A stretch of DNA of 64,000 bases from Candidatus Poribacteria bacterium (lineage in GTDB: Bacteria; Poribacteria; WGA-4E; UBA9662), in NCBI GenBank assembly GCA_030748495.1, contig JASMLX010000005.1, positions 25,328 through 89,327 of the forward strand, in the 5' to 3' direction. Below the pieces are notes generated by a model that had not been told where the DNA came from, ran no database searches, and saw only the letters and a program-made list of their open reading frames with translations. Both the position numbers and the translations under genes were made by a program. Below, one piece after another: positions 8,022 through 16,045 of the stretch (its first letter is position 1; the number at the start of each line of letters is the position of its first letter).

Positions 8022-9236
8022 CTACATCTTTCTGACGCGTTCCACCGCTGTCCAGACGGCAGCTGCAACGTAGGCGTTTTCGCCCTCAGTCATCAGTGGA
8101 TGAAGCGAAATACAGAATAGCCTCCTGGCCGTTTCGACCGATACAGGTAGTGTTTCTATCTGTTCACGGGTTTGGGAATGGATGTAGGGCTGGGATTCCC
8201 AAACCGGCGGATTGGCCACCATTGTGCCGACGAGATACTCTTCTTTCAATATCTGGCACAGTTTGTCGCGCTTGTCTCCGGCCCATTCTGGTGGAACCAG
8301 TAACGTAAACAGATAGAAGGTGTGATCACTGTCAAGTGGTTGATAGGGCAAGATGAGTTCGGGTATCCCTTCTAACAGTTGCAGACGCTCATTGGCCCGT
8401 TTCACCCGTTGGGTGATCATCTCGTCCAGACGGCGCAACTGGACACTTCCAACCGCGGCCTGTACTTTGGTTGTTTTATAACTGGACCCCCAGGTGCCGG
8501 ATTCACCTCCCCACTGCCGAATACCTCGTAGTCGTTTGGCCAATTCAGCATCATCAGTGGTAATCATTCCCCCCTCGCCCAGAGTGGTCATTAGTTTCAT
8601 GGTGTGAAAACTGAACACGTTCATCCAGCCCTTCTTTCCGATCTTCACCCCCTTGTGACCGCCACCACAGGCACGCGCCGCATCACCGATTACTTTCAGT
8701 GGCCCGTGTATCGGATGAGGATGTCGCTCGGCAATATCGAGTAAATCATCCATCGGGGCAGAAAGCCCATTCATGTGTACGGGAAAGATAGCCCGTGTTC
8801 GTGGCGTAATCCGCTGCTCAACATCTGCTGGATCACAGTTAAAGGTACGTGGGTCAATCTCACAAAAGACCAGTTTAGCCCCTTGACCCAGCACCGCTAA
8901 AGGAGAAGCTTTAAAGTTGATGGCAGGGCAGATGACTTCATCTTCCGCTTCTAGGTTCAGGCAGTGCATTGCCAGATCCAGCCCCACACTGGCCGTGCTA
9001 AGGGAGATGGCAAATTCGGTTCCGCAATAGGCGGCAAACGCCTGTTCGAATTCGATGATCTCATCGACAATAAAGCCAAATCCAACTCGCCAGTCCATCG
9101 AATCACGAATTGCCTTCGTCGTGGCGTCAATCTCTTCTTCGGTATACCAACCACCTAAATTTGGTTCGGCTGGAAACAGATGTTGAGGTTTGTGTTTTTT
9201 CAGGATTTCTCCCCTCTGTTTTTCGTTCATTAGCAT
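8022..9236 (-). CDS. DegT/DnrJ/EryC1/StrS family PLP aminotransferase
   Basis: Fold-type I, PLP-dependent sugar aminotransferase family, 404 residues. Lys214 in SFHTMKLMTTLGEGGM is the expected Schiff-base lysine, and the Asp in VIGDAARACGG is the residue that contacts the pyridine nitrogen. Other family blocks are AISLSTASVGLDLAMHCL, DEVICPAINFKASPLAVLGQG, and RQWGGESGTWGSSYKTTKVQAAVGSVQLRRLDE. Members make amino sugars for polysaccharides or secondary metabolites, or act as dehydratases. Two ATGs (9236 and 9230) are possible; AAGGAAA lies close upstream. Glycan synthesis genes are not adjacent, so the substrate is not predicted. Confidence 0.92.
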   Translation of the reverse strand: MLMNEKQRGEILKKHKPQHLFPAEPNLGGWYTEEEIDATTKAIRDSMDWRVGFGFIVDEIIEFEQAFAAYCGTEFAISLSTASVGLDLAMHCLNLEAEDEVICPAINFKASPLAVLGQGAKLVFCEIDPRTFNCDPADVEQRITPRTRAIFPVHMNGLSAPMDDLLDIAERHPHPIHGPLKVIGDAARACGGGHKGVKIGKKGWMNVFSFHTMKLMTTLGEGGMITTDDAELAKRLRGIRQWGGESGTWGSSYKTTKVQAAVGSVQLRRLDEMITQRVKRANERLQLLEGIPELILPYQPLDSDHTFYLFTLLVPPEWAGDKRDKLCQILKEEYLVGTMVANPPVWESQPYIHSQTREQIETLPVSVETARRLFCISLHPLMTEGENAYVAAAVWTAVERVRKM

Positions 9237-9545
9237 ATTTCCTTAGTTAGCTATTCAATCTCTCAATCAATGATACCACCTGCTCTGTTAGTTTTTCTCC
9301 GCAACCCGGCCGAAAAGCGTGAAACGCCAGATTCGTAGCCACCCTGTTCAAAAGCGATGCATATCAGAATATATCTCACACTCTCATTAATCAAAGTGGA
9401 TTCCCAGTAACGGAGTTGGTGAAACATAAGGAACCACCTGAACCTCAAGCTTGAGGCATAAGAAGATTAAAGCTAACTAATATCAATAGCCAAACACCAA
9501 TTGAAAGACAAATACTTTCTCATTTCAATTCTCCTAATAAACTAA
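9237..9545. other. Intergenic region left of the IS30 element
   Basis: It holds a 14-bp palindrome at 9443-9456 (CCTCAAGCTTGAGG). On the minus strand a well-placed AGGAG precedes an ATG at 9523, but that frame stops after 16 codons (9473). No full gene is visible. Confidence 0.4.
9473..9523 (-). other. 16-codon leader-like ORF with strong ribosome binding site
   Basis: Reads MRKYLSFNWCLAIDIS then TAG, with AGGAG 7 bases before the ATG. It begins 23 bases from the left end of the IS30 element. It resembles a decapitated signal-peptide start of a disrupted gene, or a leader peptide. Coding status unproven. Confidence 0.2.
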
Positions 9546-9568
9546 CGTGAATTCAAGTTTCAAGTGCA
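9546..9568 (+). repeat. Left terminal inverted repeat of IS30-family element
   Basis: Begins CGTGAATTCAA and ends AAGTGCA. It pairs with the complement of 10599-10621 at 19 of 23 positions. Confidence 0.8.
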
Positions 9569-9645
9569 ACTCTTCTGAGTTGGCATGAAAGGTAAGTTAC
9601 GGTAGGCTGATGCTTTTCTAACCGACCCAGGAAAGAGGAACACAA

Positions 9646-10614
9646 ATGAGCAACTACTCGCCGCTTAGCCCAGAACAAAGATACCAGATTGATGCACTGA
9701 TCAAAGCAGGACTTTATCAACCTCAAATAGCCAGGATTGTCGGAGTTCATCAATCGATCATCAGTCGAGAAATGAGACCCAATGGCGGTCTTCCAGGGTC
9801 TGGCCCTAAACAGGCCCATCATTTGACCCAGAGACGGCGGCTAAAAAATGTCAGGATCCGAATTTCTCCGCCCACATGGAGTCTGGTTACCCGTCTGTTG
9901 AAAGACGACTGGAGGCCGGAGCAAATCAGCGGATGGCTTAATAGTCAACATCAGATCAGCGTCAGCCATGAATCTATTGACCAGTTTATTGTTACAGACA
10001 AACAAGGGGGCGGAAATCTTGACCTACATCTAGGCGGCCAGAAACAGCCTCGAAAAGGTTACGGCTCCACCACTGACCGAGGTCAATTAGTTGACAGAGT
10101 GTCTATTGACCAGCCTCCTGCCATGGTTGATACCGGTTCCCGTATTGGCGACTGGGAACTTGACACCATCATCGGCCGAGGCCACAAACAAGCACTGGTC
10201 TCGATGACAGAGCCTGGCTCTGGCCTAAGCCTGATGGCCAAAGTAAAGCCTAAAAATACTGCCTTAGTATCTTGGTCCATCCAGCCTCTTCTGGAGCCAA
10301 TTTCATCCAGAGTGTTCACTTTAACCTCGGATAATGGTCAAGAGTTTGCCCGGCCTCAGGAAATGGCCACCGCTCTCCAGGCTGATTTTTACTTGGCCCA
10401 CCCATATTCATCCTGGCAGCGAGGACTTAACCAAAACAGCAACCGGTTAATTGGTCAATATTGGCCTCAAAAACATGATTTCACTACCATCACCGATCAA
10501 GATGTTTCGATGGTAATGAACAAATTAAACCACAGGCCGCGAAAATGTCTCGGCTTTAAAAGGCCGAATCAGGTCTTCTTTAGCATTAAACCTTCGGCTG
10601 CACTTGCGGATTGA
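9646..10614 (+). CDS. IS30-family transposase with E-to-Q change in the DDE triad
   Basis: 322 residues. An N-terminal helix-turn-helix (QRYQIDALIKAGLYQPQIARIVGVHQSIISREM) binds the element ends, and the C-terminal RNase-H-fold integrase core cuts and joins DNA. The first catalytic Asp is D173 in DWELDTIIG and the second is D229 in TSDNGQEF. The third position is expected to be Glu in a W-Q-R-G-x-N-E-N context, but here it is CAA (Gln263), 34 residues after D229, exactly the family spacing. A single G-to-C change would explain this. The rest of the frame is intact, including the QYWPQKHDF and LNHRPRKCLGFKRP motifs. The ATG at 9646 is preceded by AGAGGAA. Confidence 0.92.
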   Translation: MSNYSPLSPEQRYQIDALIKAGLYQPQIARIVGVHQSIISREMRPNGGLPGSGPKQAHHLTQRRRLKNVRIRISPPTWSLVTRLLKDDWRPEQISGWLNSQHQISVSHESIDQFIVTDKQGGGNLDLHLGGQKQPRKGYGSTTDRGQLVDRVSIDQPPAMVDTGSRIGDWELDTIIGRGHKQALVSMTEPGSGLSLMAKVKPKNTALVSWSIQPLLEPISSRVFTLTSDNGQEFARPQEMATALQADFYLAHPYSSWQRGLNQNSNRLIGQYWPQKHDFTTITDQDVSMVMNKLNHRPRKCLGFKRPNQVFFSIKPSAALAD

Positions 10615-10621
10615 ATTCACG
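10599..10621 (-). repeat. Right terminal inverted repeat of IS30-family element
   Basis: Complement begins CGTGAATTCAA and ends AAGTGCA, mirroring the left repeat. It contains the transposase stop codon. Confidence 0.8.
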
Positions 10622-10734
10622 CTTCCTATTAGTGCATGTAAAGCTAATTTACGTGCATCTACTCCTAATTTGATCGTGTTCGATTTCATATTTTCACTTG
10701 ACAGTACAAAACCAGCCCTTGCATACTTATTCAT

Positions 10735-10753
10735 AATACTTCAGTGAAGTATT
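10735..10753. promoter_or_regulatory. Palindromic operator candidate for the BlaI-type repressor
   Basis: AATACTTC-AGT-GAAGTATT is a perfect 8-bp-arm palindrome overlapping the first base of the -35 element of the blaI promoter. BlaI/MecI repressors bind short dyads in their own promoters, so autorepression is likely by position. The sequence differs from the classical TACA/TGTA staphylococcal operator, as expected for a distant homologue. Confidence 0.6.
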
Positions 10754-10781
10754 TGACAAAAGTCTCACCTGCGAGTATCAT
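10753..10781 (+). promoter_or_regulatory. Sigma70-type promoter of the blaI-blaR1-like operon
   Basis: TTGACA at 10753-10758 and TATCAT at 10776-10781 are separated by 17 bp. The first base of the -35 box is the last base of the palindrome, an arrangement expected for a repressible promoter. Transcription would start about 65 bp before the BlaI start codon. Confidence 0.65.
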
Positions 10782-10855
10782 TAGTCAGTTTTATTTGGCT
10801 GAATTGTTTCAAAGACAATATCCCTTTACATTCGATTTAATCAGGAACCAATCCA

Positions 10856-11233
10856 ATGAAAGACCAGCAGTTAAACCATTTAGATTTTGAAGTGATGCAA
10901 ATCGTCTGGCAATTAGGTCAGGCTACTATTTATGATGTGTTGGACCATATTGGCCGTAAGATCCCCTATACCAGTGTCGCCAGTAGTATGAAAAGCCTGG
11001 AAAAAAGAGGCTTCTTGTCCCATCAGTTGGTCGGCCGAACATTTTTGTACCATCCTCTAACCCAAAAGTCGGAAATTTCACATTCCATGCTCAGCGATTT
11101 GCTGGAGCGATTCTTTGATAATTCCGCCAGCAGATTGGTCAACGCCTTAATTGAAGTTAAACAGATAGACATCACCGAACGAAAGTTATTGCAACAAATA
11201 ATCAATCAAAAAGAAGGAGAGTCTGATGAGTAG
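10856..11233 (+). CDS. BlaI/MecI/CopY family transcriptional repressor
   Basis: 125 residues, winged-helix DNA-binding dimer. The N-terminal domain (LNHLDFEVMQIVWQLGQATIYDVLDHI) leads to the recognition region IPYTSVASSMKSLEKRGFLSHQLVGRTFLYHPL, with the characteristic YTTV-like element here YTSV. The C-terminal helices (SHSMLSDLLERFFDNSASRLVNALIE) form the dimerisation part. The gene overlaps the start of the downstream M56 protease by 8 bp, the classical blaI-blaR1 arrangement. It should repress its own operon through the upstream palindrome and be inactivated by cleavage when the protease partner is triggered. The start has AGGA upstream. Confidence 0.92.
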   Translation: MKDQQLNHLDFEVMQIVWQLGQATIYDVLDHIGRKIPYTSVASSMKSLEKRGFLSHQLVGRTFLYHPLTQKSEISHSMLSDLLERFFDNSASRLVNALIEVKQIDITERKLLQQIINQKEGESDE

Positions 11234-13982
11234 GCAGATCTTAATTACGTTACTCAATTGTTCTTGGCAGTGGGGGCTACTGGTTGGTTTCATTTGGTTA
11301 GTAAACGTTCGTTTGCGTCCTTCGAAACCCAACTTCCACACCCTCTGCTTGCTGACTTTAATTAGCTTACCTGTTTTATTTGGATTAAATCAGATAGTAC
11401 CAGTCTTCGCCCGTATTACCTCTCAGTTAGAGTTAATCCAGATGCCATTAGTTGGGAAACAACCCATAGTTCAGATGTTACCAGAACCATCAACCTATGC
11501 CGCAAGTGGGCATAGCGACATTGCAAAGAAAGACATCCCATCAGTAGAACCGTCTATCCCGGTGGATACTGAAATGCTGATTCCTGATACGAAGCGTGAT
11601 CCAGCCAGTTGGAGTTGGATCGATGGGTTAATATATTTGTGGGCTATTGGTGTGCTGATTACATTAACACGTCTGTTGTTGGGCTGGTATTTGATTCGTC
11701 GCCTTTTGCGTCTGGCGGTGGAGGCTGATGATTCATACCAAGCGGTGTGTAAACGTTTAGGCCAACAGATGAAAATAGATTCAATCGTTACCATCTACCT
11801 GTCCGATCAAGTTTTATCTCCAATCTCTGTTGGTTGGTGGACACCTCGAATATTGATCCCCCCAACCATCAGTGCTGAACAGTTTGAGTTGATAGCCGCC
11901 CATGAATTAGCTCATGTAAAAAGGTGGGACTGGCTAACTAATCTGTTATCGTTGCTAATCGGTGCTATCTTTTTCTTTCACCCTCTCTATTATTGGCTGA
12001 ACCAGCAGTTGGCCGAAATACGAGAGCAGATTTGTGACGACTGGGTAATTGAATTGATAGGAGCACGTCAGAAATATGCCCAATGCTTGCTGGATATAGC
12101 ATCCGGACAGAAGAAGGCAATCGCTTTAACTTTGGGACTCAGCCAGCAGTTAAAGCTTAAATCACGTATTCGTCGCATTATGGAAGACGGACAGCCATCA
12201 AACCTGCAACCTGGGCCACAATTTCAGTTGATAGTGACGGTCTTGCTGTTAATCGGTCTCCCCTTGCTGGCAACAGCACAGCTGATACCTGTACAAGCGG
12301 TTCAAATGACTCTTTTTAACCAGTCGCCAAATGTTTCTATCCAGCCTGAGGCCCACTTAGATCTTCAGGCCCTAGAGACCGGGTCCCAACCAGCAAGGCA
12401 AGCTGTTCTTATTGATGATGGATCAAACAATTCTTCTCTAGTTTCCACTAGGAGTAAGATTAAAGGCCAGCCAGTTAACAAAGAAACTAGGCAAACTTTA
12501 GCCGAGGTGAACTTGGTAAACAGAGCGACTCTTAATACAGAGTGGCTCCATTATATCGACCTAGCATTGCAGAACGAAGCCAATCCGAAAATCCGTTGTG
12601 GTATTATCAAAAGTGTACTGGAGGGAATTGGAGAAGCGGCAGTACCCATACTTGTTAACCTGTTAGCTGATTCCTCAGCTGAAGTTCGATATGCCGCGGT
12701 AAATAGTTTAGGTGAAATTGGGAAGTCAGCAATTGAAAGCAGAACAAAAATCATCGAAGGGCTATCCTCAGCTATTACAGATCAAGAGGAAGATGTCCGC
12801 CGTAACGCCGCGGAAGAACTGGCTGATGTCAAAGCTTCCTCCCCAACTGCTATCAATGCCTTAATAACAGGGCTACAGGACCAATCAAGAGATGTGCGTC
12901 TAGCATCAGCCGAAGCGTTGGACGAAATAGGTGAACCGGCTAAAGCGGCTGTTCCCGCCCTGATGAATGCACTTGGAGATGAATCCAATTCAGTACGTCG
13001 AAAGATGATGTCCGCCTTGGGGGAAATGGGATCATCGGCCAGATCCGCAGTGCCAAAGCTGATCGAGTTATCCAAAGATAAATCCGATAAAACACGATTG
13101 ATGGCTATTGATGTGCTGGGGAGCATTGGAGAAATCGAAGGACCAATTAAAAACCAGATCACTCCGGTTTTAATTGATGCGCTGACGGATGAAAGCGATG
13201 ATGTTCGGCGTGAAGCGGCTGAGGAGCTCGGCGATATCAGCGCCACATCCTCTCAAGCAATCTCTGCTTTGATCAGGGGATTGCACGATGAAGAGGGTGA
13301 AGTCCGTGATGAAGTAATAGAATCACTGGGACAAATTGGCCAGCCTGCTTTATCGGATTTGAAGAAGGCATCAATTTACGGATCCGATGAGATGAACCTA
13401 ATGATTGTCCAAGTAACTACTCGAATCGGTTTACCTGCGGTTCCTCTATTAAATGAAATGATGAAAAATCTTTCAGATCAAATTCGATACGAGATCATCG
13501 ATGCTTTGGGAGATATTGGGGAGGATAATCCATCCGCGGTTGCCAGCATCGAACCAGTACTAATTAGCGTTTTAGCGAGTCAATCCGAAGATATTCGTCG
13601 TAACGCCATAGAAGAGCTGGGGGATATAAAAGCTTCATCAAGAGATTCAATTCGTGTTTTGTCCCATGCTCTGCTTGATCCGAATAGAAAAATGCGGCGT
13701 GCAGCGGCTGAAGCGTTAGGTGAAATTGGCCCCAGTGCCCAAAGCACATCAGCAAAATTGGCTAAACTGTTGGGCGGAACAACTACCTCCAGAGATGAAG
13801 ACAAAGATGTTCGCTTGGAAACAGTAGAGGCGTTGGGCGAGATAGGAACACCAACTCAGGTGGTGGTTCCAGCTTTAATTAAGGCACTTAACGATCCTTC
13901 TAGTAGAGTCCGTAGAGGAGCAGCCAAGGCCTTGCAACAGAATGATGGAAAAGATAAGGGTATACGTGTGAATACTAAGTAA
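11226..13982 (+). CDS. BlaR1-like M56 zinc protease fused to a HEAT-repeat domain
   Basis: 918 residues. The N-terminal part is a BlaR1/MecR1-type membrane protease: transmembrane helices near residues 6-25, 37-60 and 131-155, zinc motif HELAH at 226-230, a further hydrophobic segment near 240-258, and another helix near 337-358. In BlaR1 the extracellular C-terminus is a penicillin-binding sensor. Here no SxxK/KTG penicillin-binding domain is present. Instead residues from about 445 to 910 are some 13 HEAT/PBS-lyase-type repeats with the pattern DVRRxAAEELG-DI, e.g. PALMNALGDESNSVRRKMMSALGEMG. The predicted role is sensing an unknown ligand or protein outside the membrane and relieving BlaI repression by proteolysis. 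The signal is unknown; no beta-lactamase gene lies in the operon. Confidence 0.9.
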   Translation: MSRQILITLLNCSWQWGLLVGFIWLVNVRLRPSKPNFHTLCLLTLISLPVLFGLNQIVPVFARITSQLELIQMPLVGKQPIVQMLPEPSTYAASGHSDIAKKDIPSVEPSIPVDTEMLIPDTKRDPASWSWIDGLIYLWAIGVLITLTRLLLGWYLIRRLLRLAVEADDSYQAVCKRLGQQMKIDSIVTIYLSDQVLSPISVGWWTPRILIPPTISAEQFELIAAHELAHVKRWDWLTNLLSLLIGAIFFFHPLYYWLNQQLAEIREQICDDWVIELIGARQKYAQCLLDIASGQKKAIALTLGLSQQLKLKSRIRRIMEDGQPSNLQPGPQFQLIVTVLLLIGLPLLATAQLIPVQAVQMTLFNQSPNVSIQPEAHLDLQALETGSQPARQAVLIDDGSNNSSLVSTRSKIKGQPVNKETRQTLAEVNLVNRATLNTEWLHYIDLALQNEANPKIRCGIIKSVLEGIGEAAVPILVNLLADSSAEVRYAAVNSLGEIGKSAIESRTKIIEGLSSAITDQEEDVRRNAAEELADVKASSPTAINALITGLQDQSRDVRLASAEALDEIGEPAKAAVPALMNALGDESNSVRRKMMSALGEMGSSARSAVPKLIELSKDKSDKTRLMAIDVLGSIGEIEGPIKNQITPVLIDALTDESDDVRREAAEELGDISATSSQAISALIRGLHDEEGEVRDEVIESLGQIGQPALSDLKKASIYGSDEMNLMIVQVTTRIGLPAVPLLNEMMKNLSDQIRYEIIDALGDIGEDNPSAVASIEPVLISVLASQSEDIRRNAIEELGDIKASSRDSIRVLSHALLDPNRKMRRAAAEALGEIGPSAQSTSAKLAKLLGGTTTSRDEDKDVRLETVEALGEIGTPTQVVVPALIKALNDPSSRVRRGAAKALQQNDGKDKGIRVNTK

Positions 13983-14177
13983 CATATCATCCGTATAGGT
14001 TTGGCCATTTGGCTCAATTAAACAACTGACCATCTATCACTAAGCCCGTAAATTAAGGGGGTGTATTCTTGACTTTTGCCAAAGGTCTCTTTTATGTCGC
14101 ACAAGAAAATAGATAGGTTATTAACTTCAGATCCCATTGGAACAGAATACATAACGTTTTTGAAAGGAATATTGAAA

Positions 14178-14609
14178 ATGATCGATTACAAGCATCGGAT
14201 TCAACAAATCAAAATTTTTCCCCTTATATTCCTGATGAGTTTCTTGGTGATAGAATTTGACTTTTCCATTGTTTTTGGGAAGAAGGTTTCTCTGACCGAA
14301 ATGCCTGCTGTAGTCCGAGATACGATTATCCGTGAAATTGGCCAGGCACTGATAGAAGACATCGACCGGGACAAGGATGACGACGAAACCGTGTATGAAG
14401 TGGAGACTGAGGGTGATGGGATTGACATTGAACTAAAAGTTGCCGGCGACGGCAGCCCGCAGAAAAAGAAAGTCGAAGAGAACATTGCCCTGTCTGAACT
14501 GCCGCCAGTCGTGAATGAAACGGTCACCAGAGAGATCAGAAACCTTTGGATCGAGGAGGTAAGGCGTAAAACCAAACTCGGTGGACGCGTTTCTTACGAA
14601 ATCGATTGA
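14178..14609 (+). CDS. Small secreted PepSY-like protein
   Basis: 143 residues from the ATG at 14178, chosen over an in-frame TTG at 14076 because AAAGGAAT precedes it and it places the hydrophobic segment (IFPLIFLMSFLVIEF) at the N-terminus as a signal peptide or anchor. Two copies of a motif occur: LTEMPAVVRDTIIREI and LSELPPVVNETVTREI. This LP-xxV-xxTI-xxE pattern is seen in PepSY-like domains that bind or inhibit peptidases. Between them is an acidic run (EDIDRDKDDDETVYEVE) typical of a PepSY strand pair. The second copy ends early. It lies 195 bp after the M56 protease gene on the same strand, so a regulatory partnership is possible but inferred. Confidence 0.6.
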   Translation: MIDYKHRIQQIKIFPLIFLMSFLVIEFDFSIVFGKKVSLTEMPAVVRDTIIREIGQALIEDIDRDKDDDETVYEVETEGDGIDIELKVAGDGSPQKKKVEENIALSELPPVVNETVTREIRNLWIEEVRRKTKLGGRVSYEID

Positions 14610-15782
14610 GGCCGAACTCCTGGCCAAATCCACCTCCCCCGCGCTTGCTGACATTGCACCTTACCGCGATGCGCTGGTATTTTTATGAGTATCATGTCCA
14701 AAGGTGCATCAAAGGCAGGTTCAAAGGGGAAAGAATCCGCGTCGCCCATTGGGGAATTTACGATACACAACCGCAAGCCATCCTGGAAATAGAAATTGGA
14801 CAAAGGCGAGCGTTGGCGCTTCGTCCATTACATCAGCATCTACACCAGCGATACGTTGGATTTAGATCCCGAGATTCCACTCTATCACGATATCGGGCAG
14901 CAAATTCTCCGAGACCAGTCGGTGGCAGAGCGTTATGACTACAACTCCACTCTGTCCGATACCATGCCAGCCTTTTGGCTGCTGAAAGACCAGTTGAAAT
15001 TGGTTGTTTGGGGTGACTCCAGAGGAGAAAAAGGCGTACTGGCCAAGCTCTTTTTCGGTCAAGAAAATCACACCACGCCAATGGCATATAACCTATCGGT
15101 TTCTGGGGCGCCATTGGAGCTTCAGGAAACGGTGGTTAATGAGTATCTCTTGAAACTGCCTGAACTCGAGTGGGTAGTATATCAGATGTCTCCACGCGTG
15201 GTCAGTGTATATCACGAGGATTCTACGAATAAAAGGCTACTGAGAAGTCGTGGGTTTTCCTTCGACCGGGATAATTCAGACGCACTCTGGCAATCATCAG
15301 CAGAGCAAAAGGTGACGGTTACAGAAATCACTTCGACCCCTTATGTGGCCGATTATTGGCAGGAGAATCCGTGGGGGTCGGAATCGGACGATGATGTCTG
15401 GGATAATCCAAAAACAGAGAAGAGATGGAAGCCGAGGTGGAAAATTTCAGAAAATCGCTGGAATCGTCTGAAGGCGATGATGGCCACCTTGTACGAAAAA
15501 GGAATTCGGGTTTTGTTGTACCTGTCACCCATCCACCCGATTATCTGTAGTTCGCCGGTAGTGGACGACGATGGAACGACTAGGGAAGAGTATCAGGAGT
15601 TGGTTGGTCGATTGGAGGAGCTTGAAGGGCAATATTCCAACCTTGTCTTCGTCGATTTATTGCAGGGGGGTAATCACGACTTTGGAAGAGAGATGTTCCG
15701 TGATTTAGACCACCTTAACGAAGCCGGAGCCACCAAGTTGACGAAGGTATTGGAGGACATCCGGCTACGGCAGCACCAGTAA
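14581..15782 (+). pseudogene. SGNH-hydrolase-like / AlgX-type protein with two +1 frame breaks
   Basis: Three consecutive reading frames together encode one protein. Frame A (from about 14581) reads EAELLAKSTSPALADIAPYRDALVF and stops at a TGA just after a run of five T. Frame B continues YEYHVQRCIKGRFKGERIRVAHWGIYD and ends near 14795. Frame C reads DKGERWRFVHY and runs uninterrupted to 15782. Each step needs one base skipped. The long C part has VWGDSRG (block I Ser of SGNH esterases) and DLDHLNEAG (block V Asp/His), with a periplasmic acetyl-transfer or esterase role likely. The remaining frame C could be translated from a TTG at 14796. Either a damaged gene or sequence error at homopolymers; the five-T run favours checking reads. 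Confidence 0.7.
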
Positions 15783-15859
15783 CCAGATCGTCCAAGTGGA
15801 AGTTCCCGCGGCAGTAAAAACCCAAGTTGGCAGCAAGAGATATAGACCGTGTCACCAGA

Positions 15860-16045
15860 ATGGAGCATCGGTTGAAAACTAGGGTCGGCAAGGAAGTCTA
15901 TGGACAGCGCAAGTGCAGGGTCGAGCCGGTGTTTAGAATTATAAAGCCAGTTCTTAGACGAAGGCCTGGGAAACGTCAACGTAGAGTGGAAGTTGGTAAG
16001 CTTGGCTTAGAATCTGAAACGGATGCATACCTAAAGTAAACCAAG
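15860..16045 (+). pseudogene. C-terminal remnant of an IS1182-like transposase
   Basis: The frame from about 15860 reads RLKTRVGKEVYGQRKCRVEPVFRIIKPVL, the conserved YxxRxxxVEPVFGxIK block of DDE_Tnp_1_6-type transposases. The next frame then gives LDEGLGNVNVEWKLVSLA, a stop codon, and NLKRMH, matching the RGLExVxxEWxLVxLAYNLKRM end of the same family. Thus one frameshift and one stop occur in 60 codons and the N-terminal catalytic part is gone. Old, inactive insertion. Confidence 0.65.

Larger units (their letters stand above)
9546..10621 (+). mobile_element. IS30-family insertion sequence, complete with terminal inverted repeats
   Basis: A 1076-bp element bounded by 23-bp inverted repeats at 9546-9568 and 10599-10621. 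They agree at 19 of 23 positions: the outer 11 bases (CGTGAATTCAA) and the inner AAGTGCA match, the centre differs. The transposase stop codon lies inside the right repeat. No target-site duplication is evident in the flanking 3-4 bases. Length fits the IS30 family. Its transposase has a substitution at a catalytic position, so the copy may be immobile on its own. Confidence 0.85.

Noticed and set aside
12551..13804. Long minus-strand frames opposite the HEAT repeats
   Set aside because: They mirror the periodic HEAT-repeat codons and have no start signal; shadows.
11226..13982. Beta-lactam resistance operon
   Set aside because: The regulatory pair resembles blaI-blaR1, but no beta-lactamase or penicillin-binding sensor domain is encoded in the operon.
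14606..14938. Separate 110-codon ORF
   Set aside because: It is the middle frame of the broken SGNH-like gene; its last 45 codons are out of frame.
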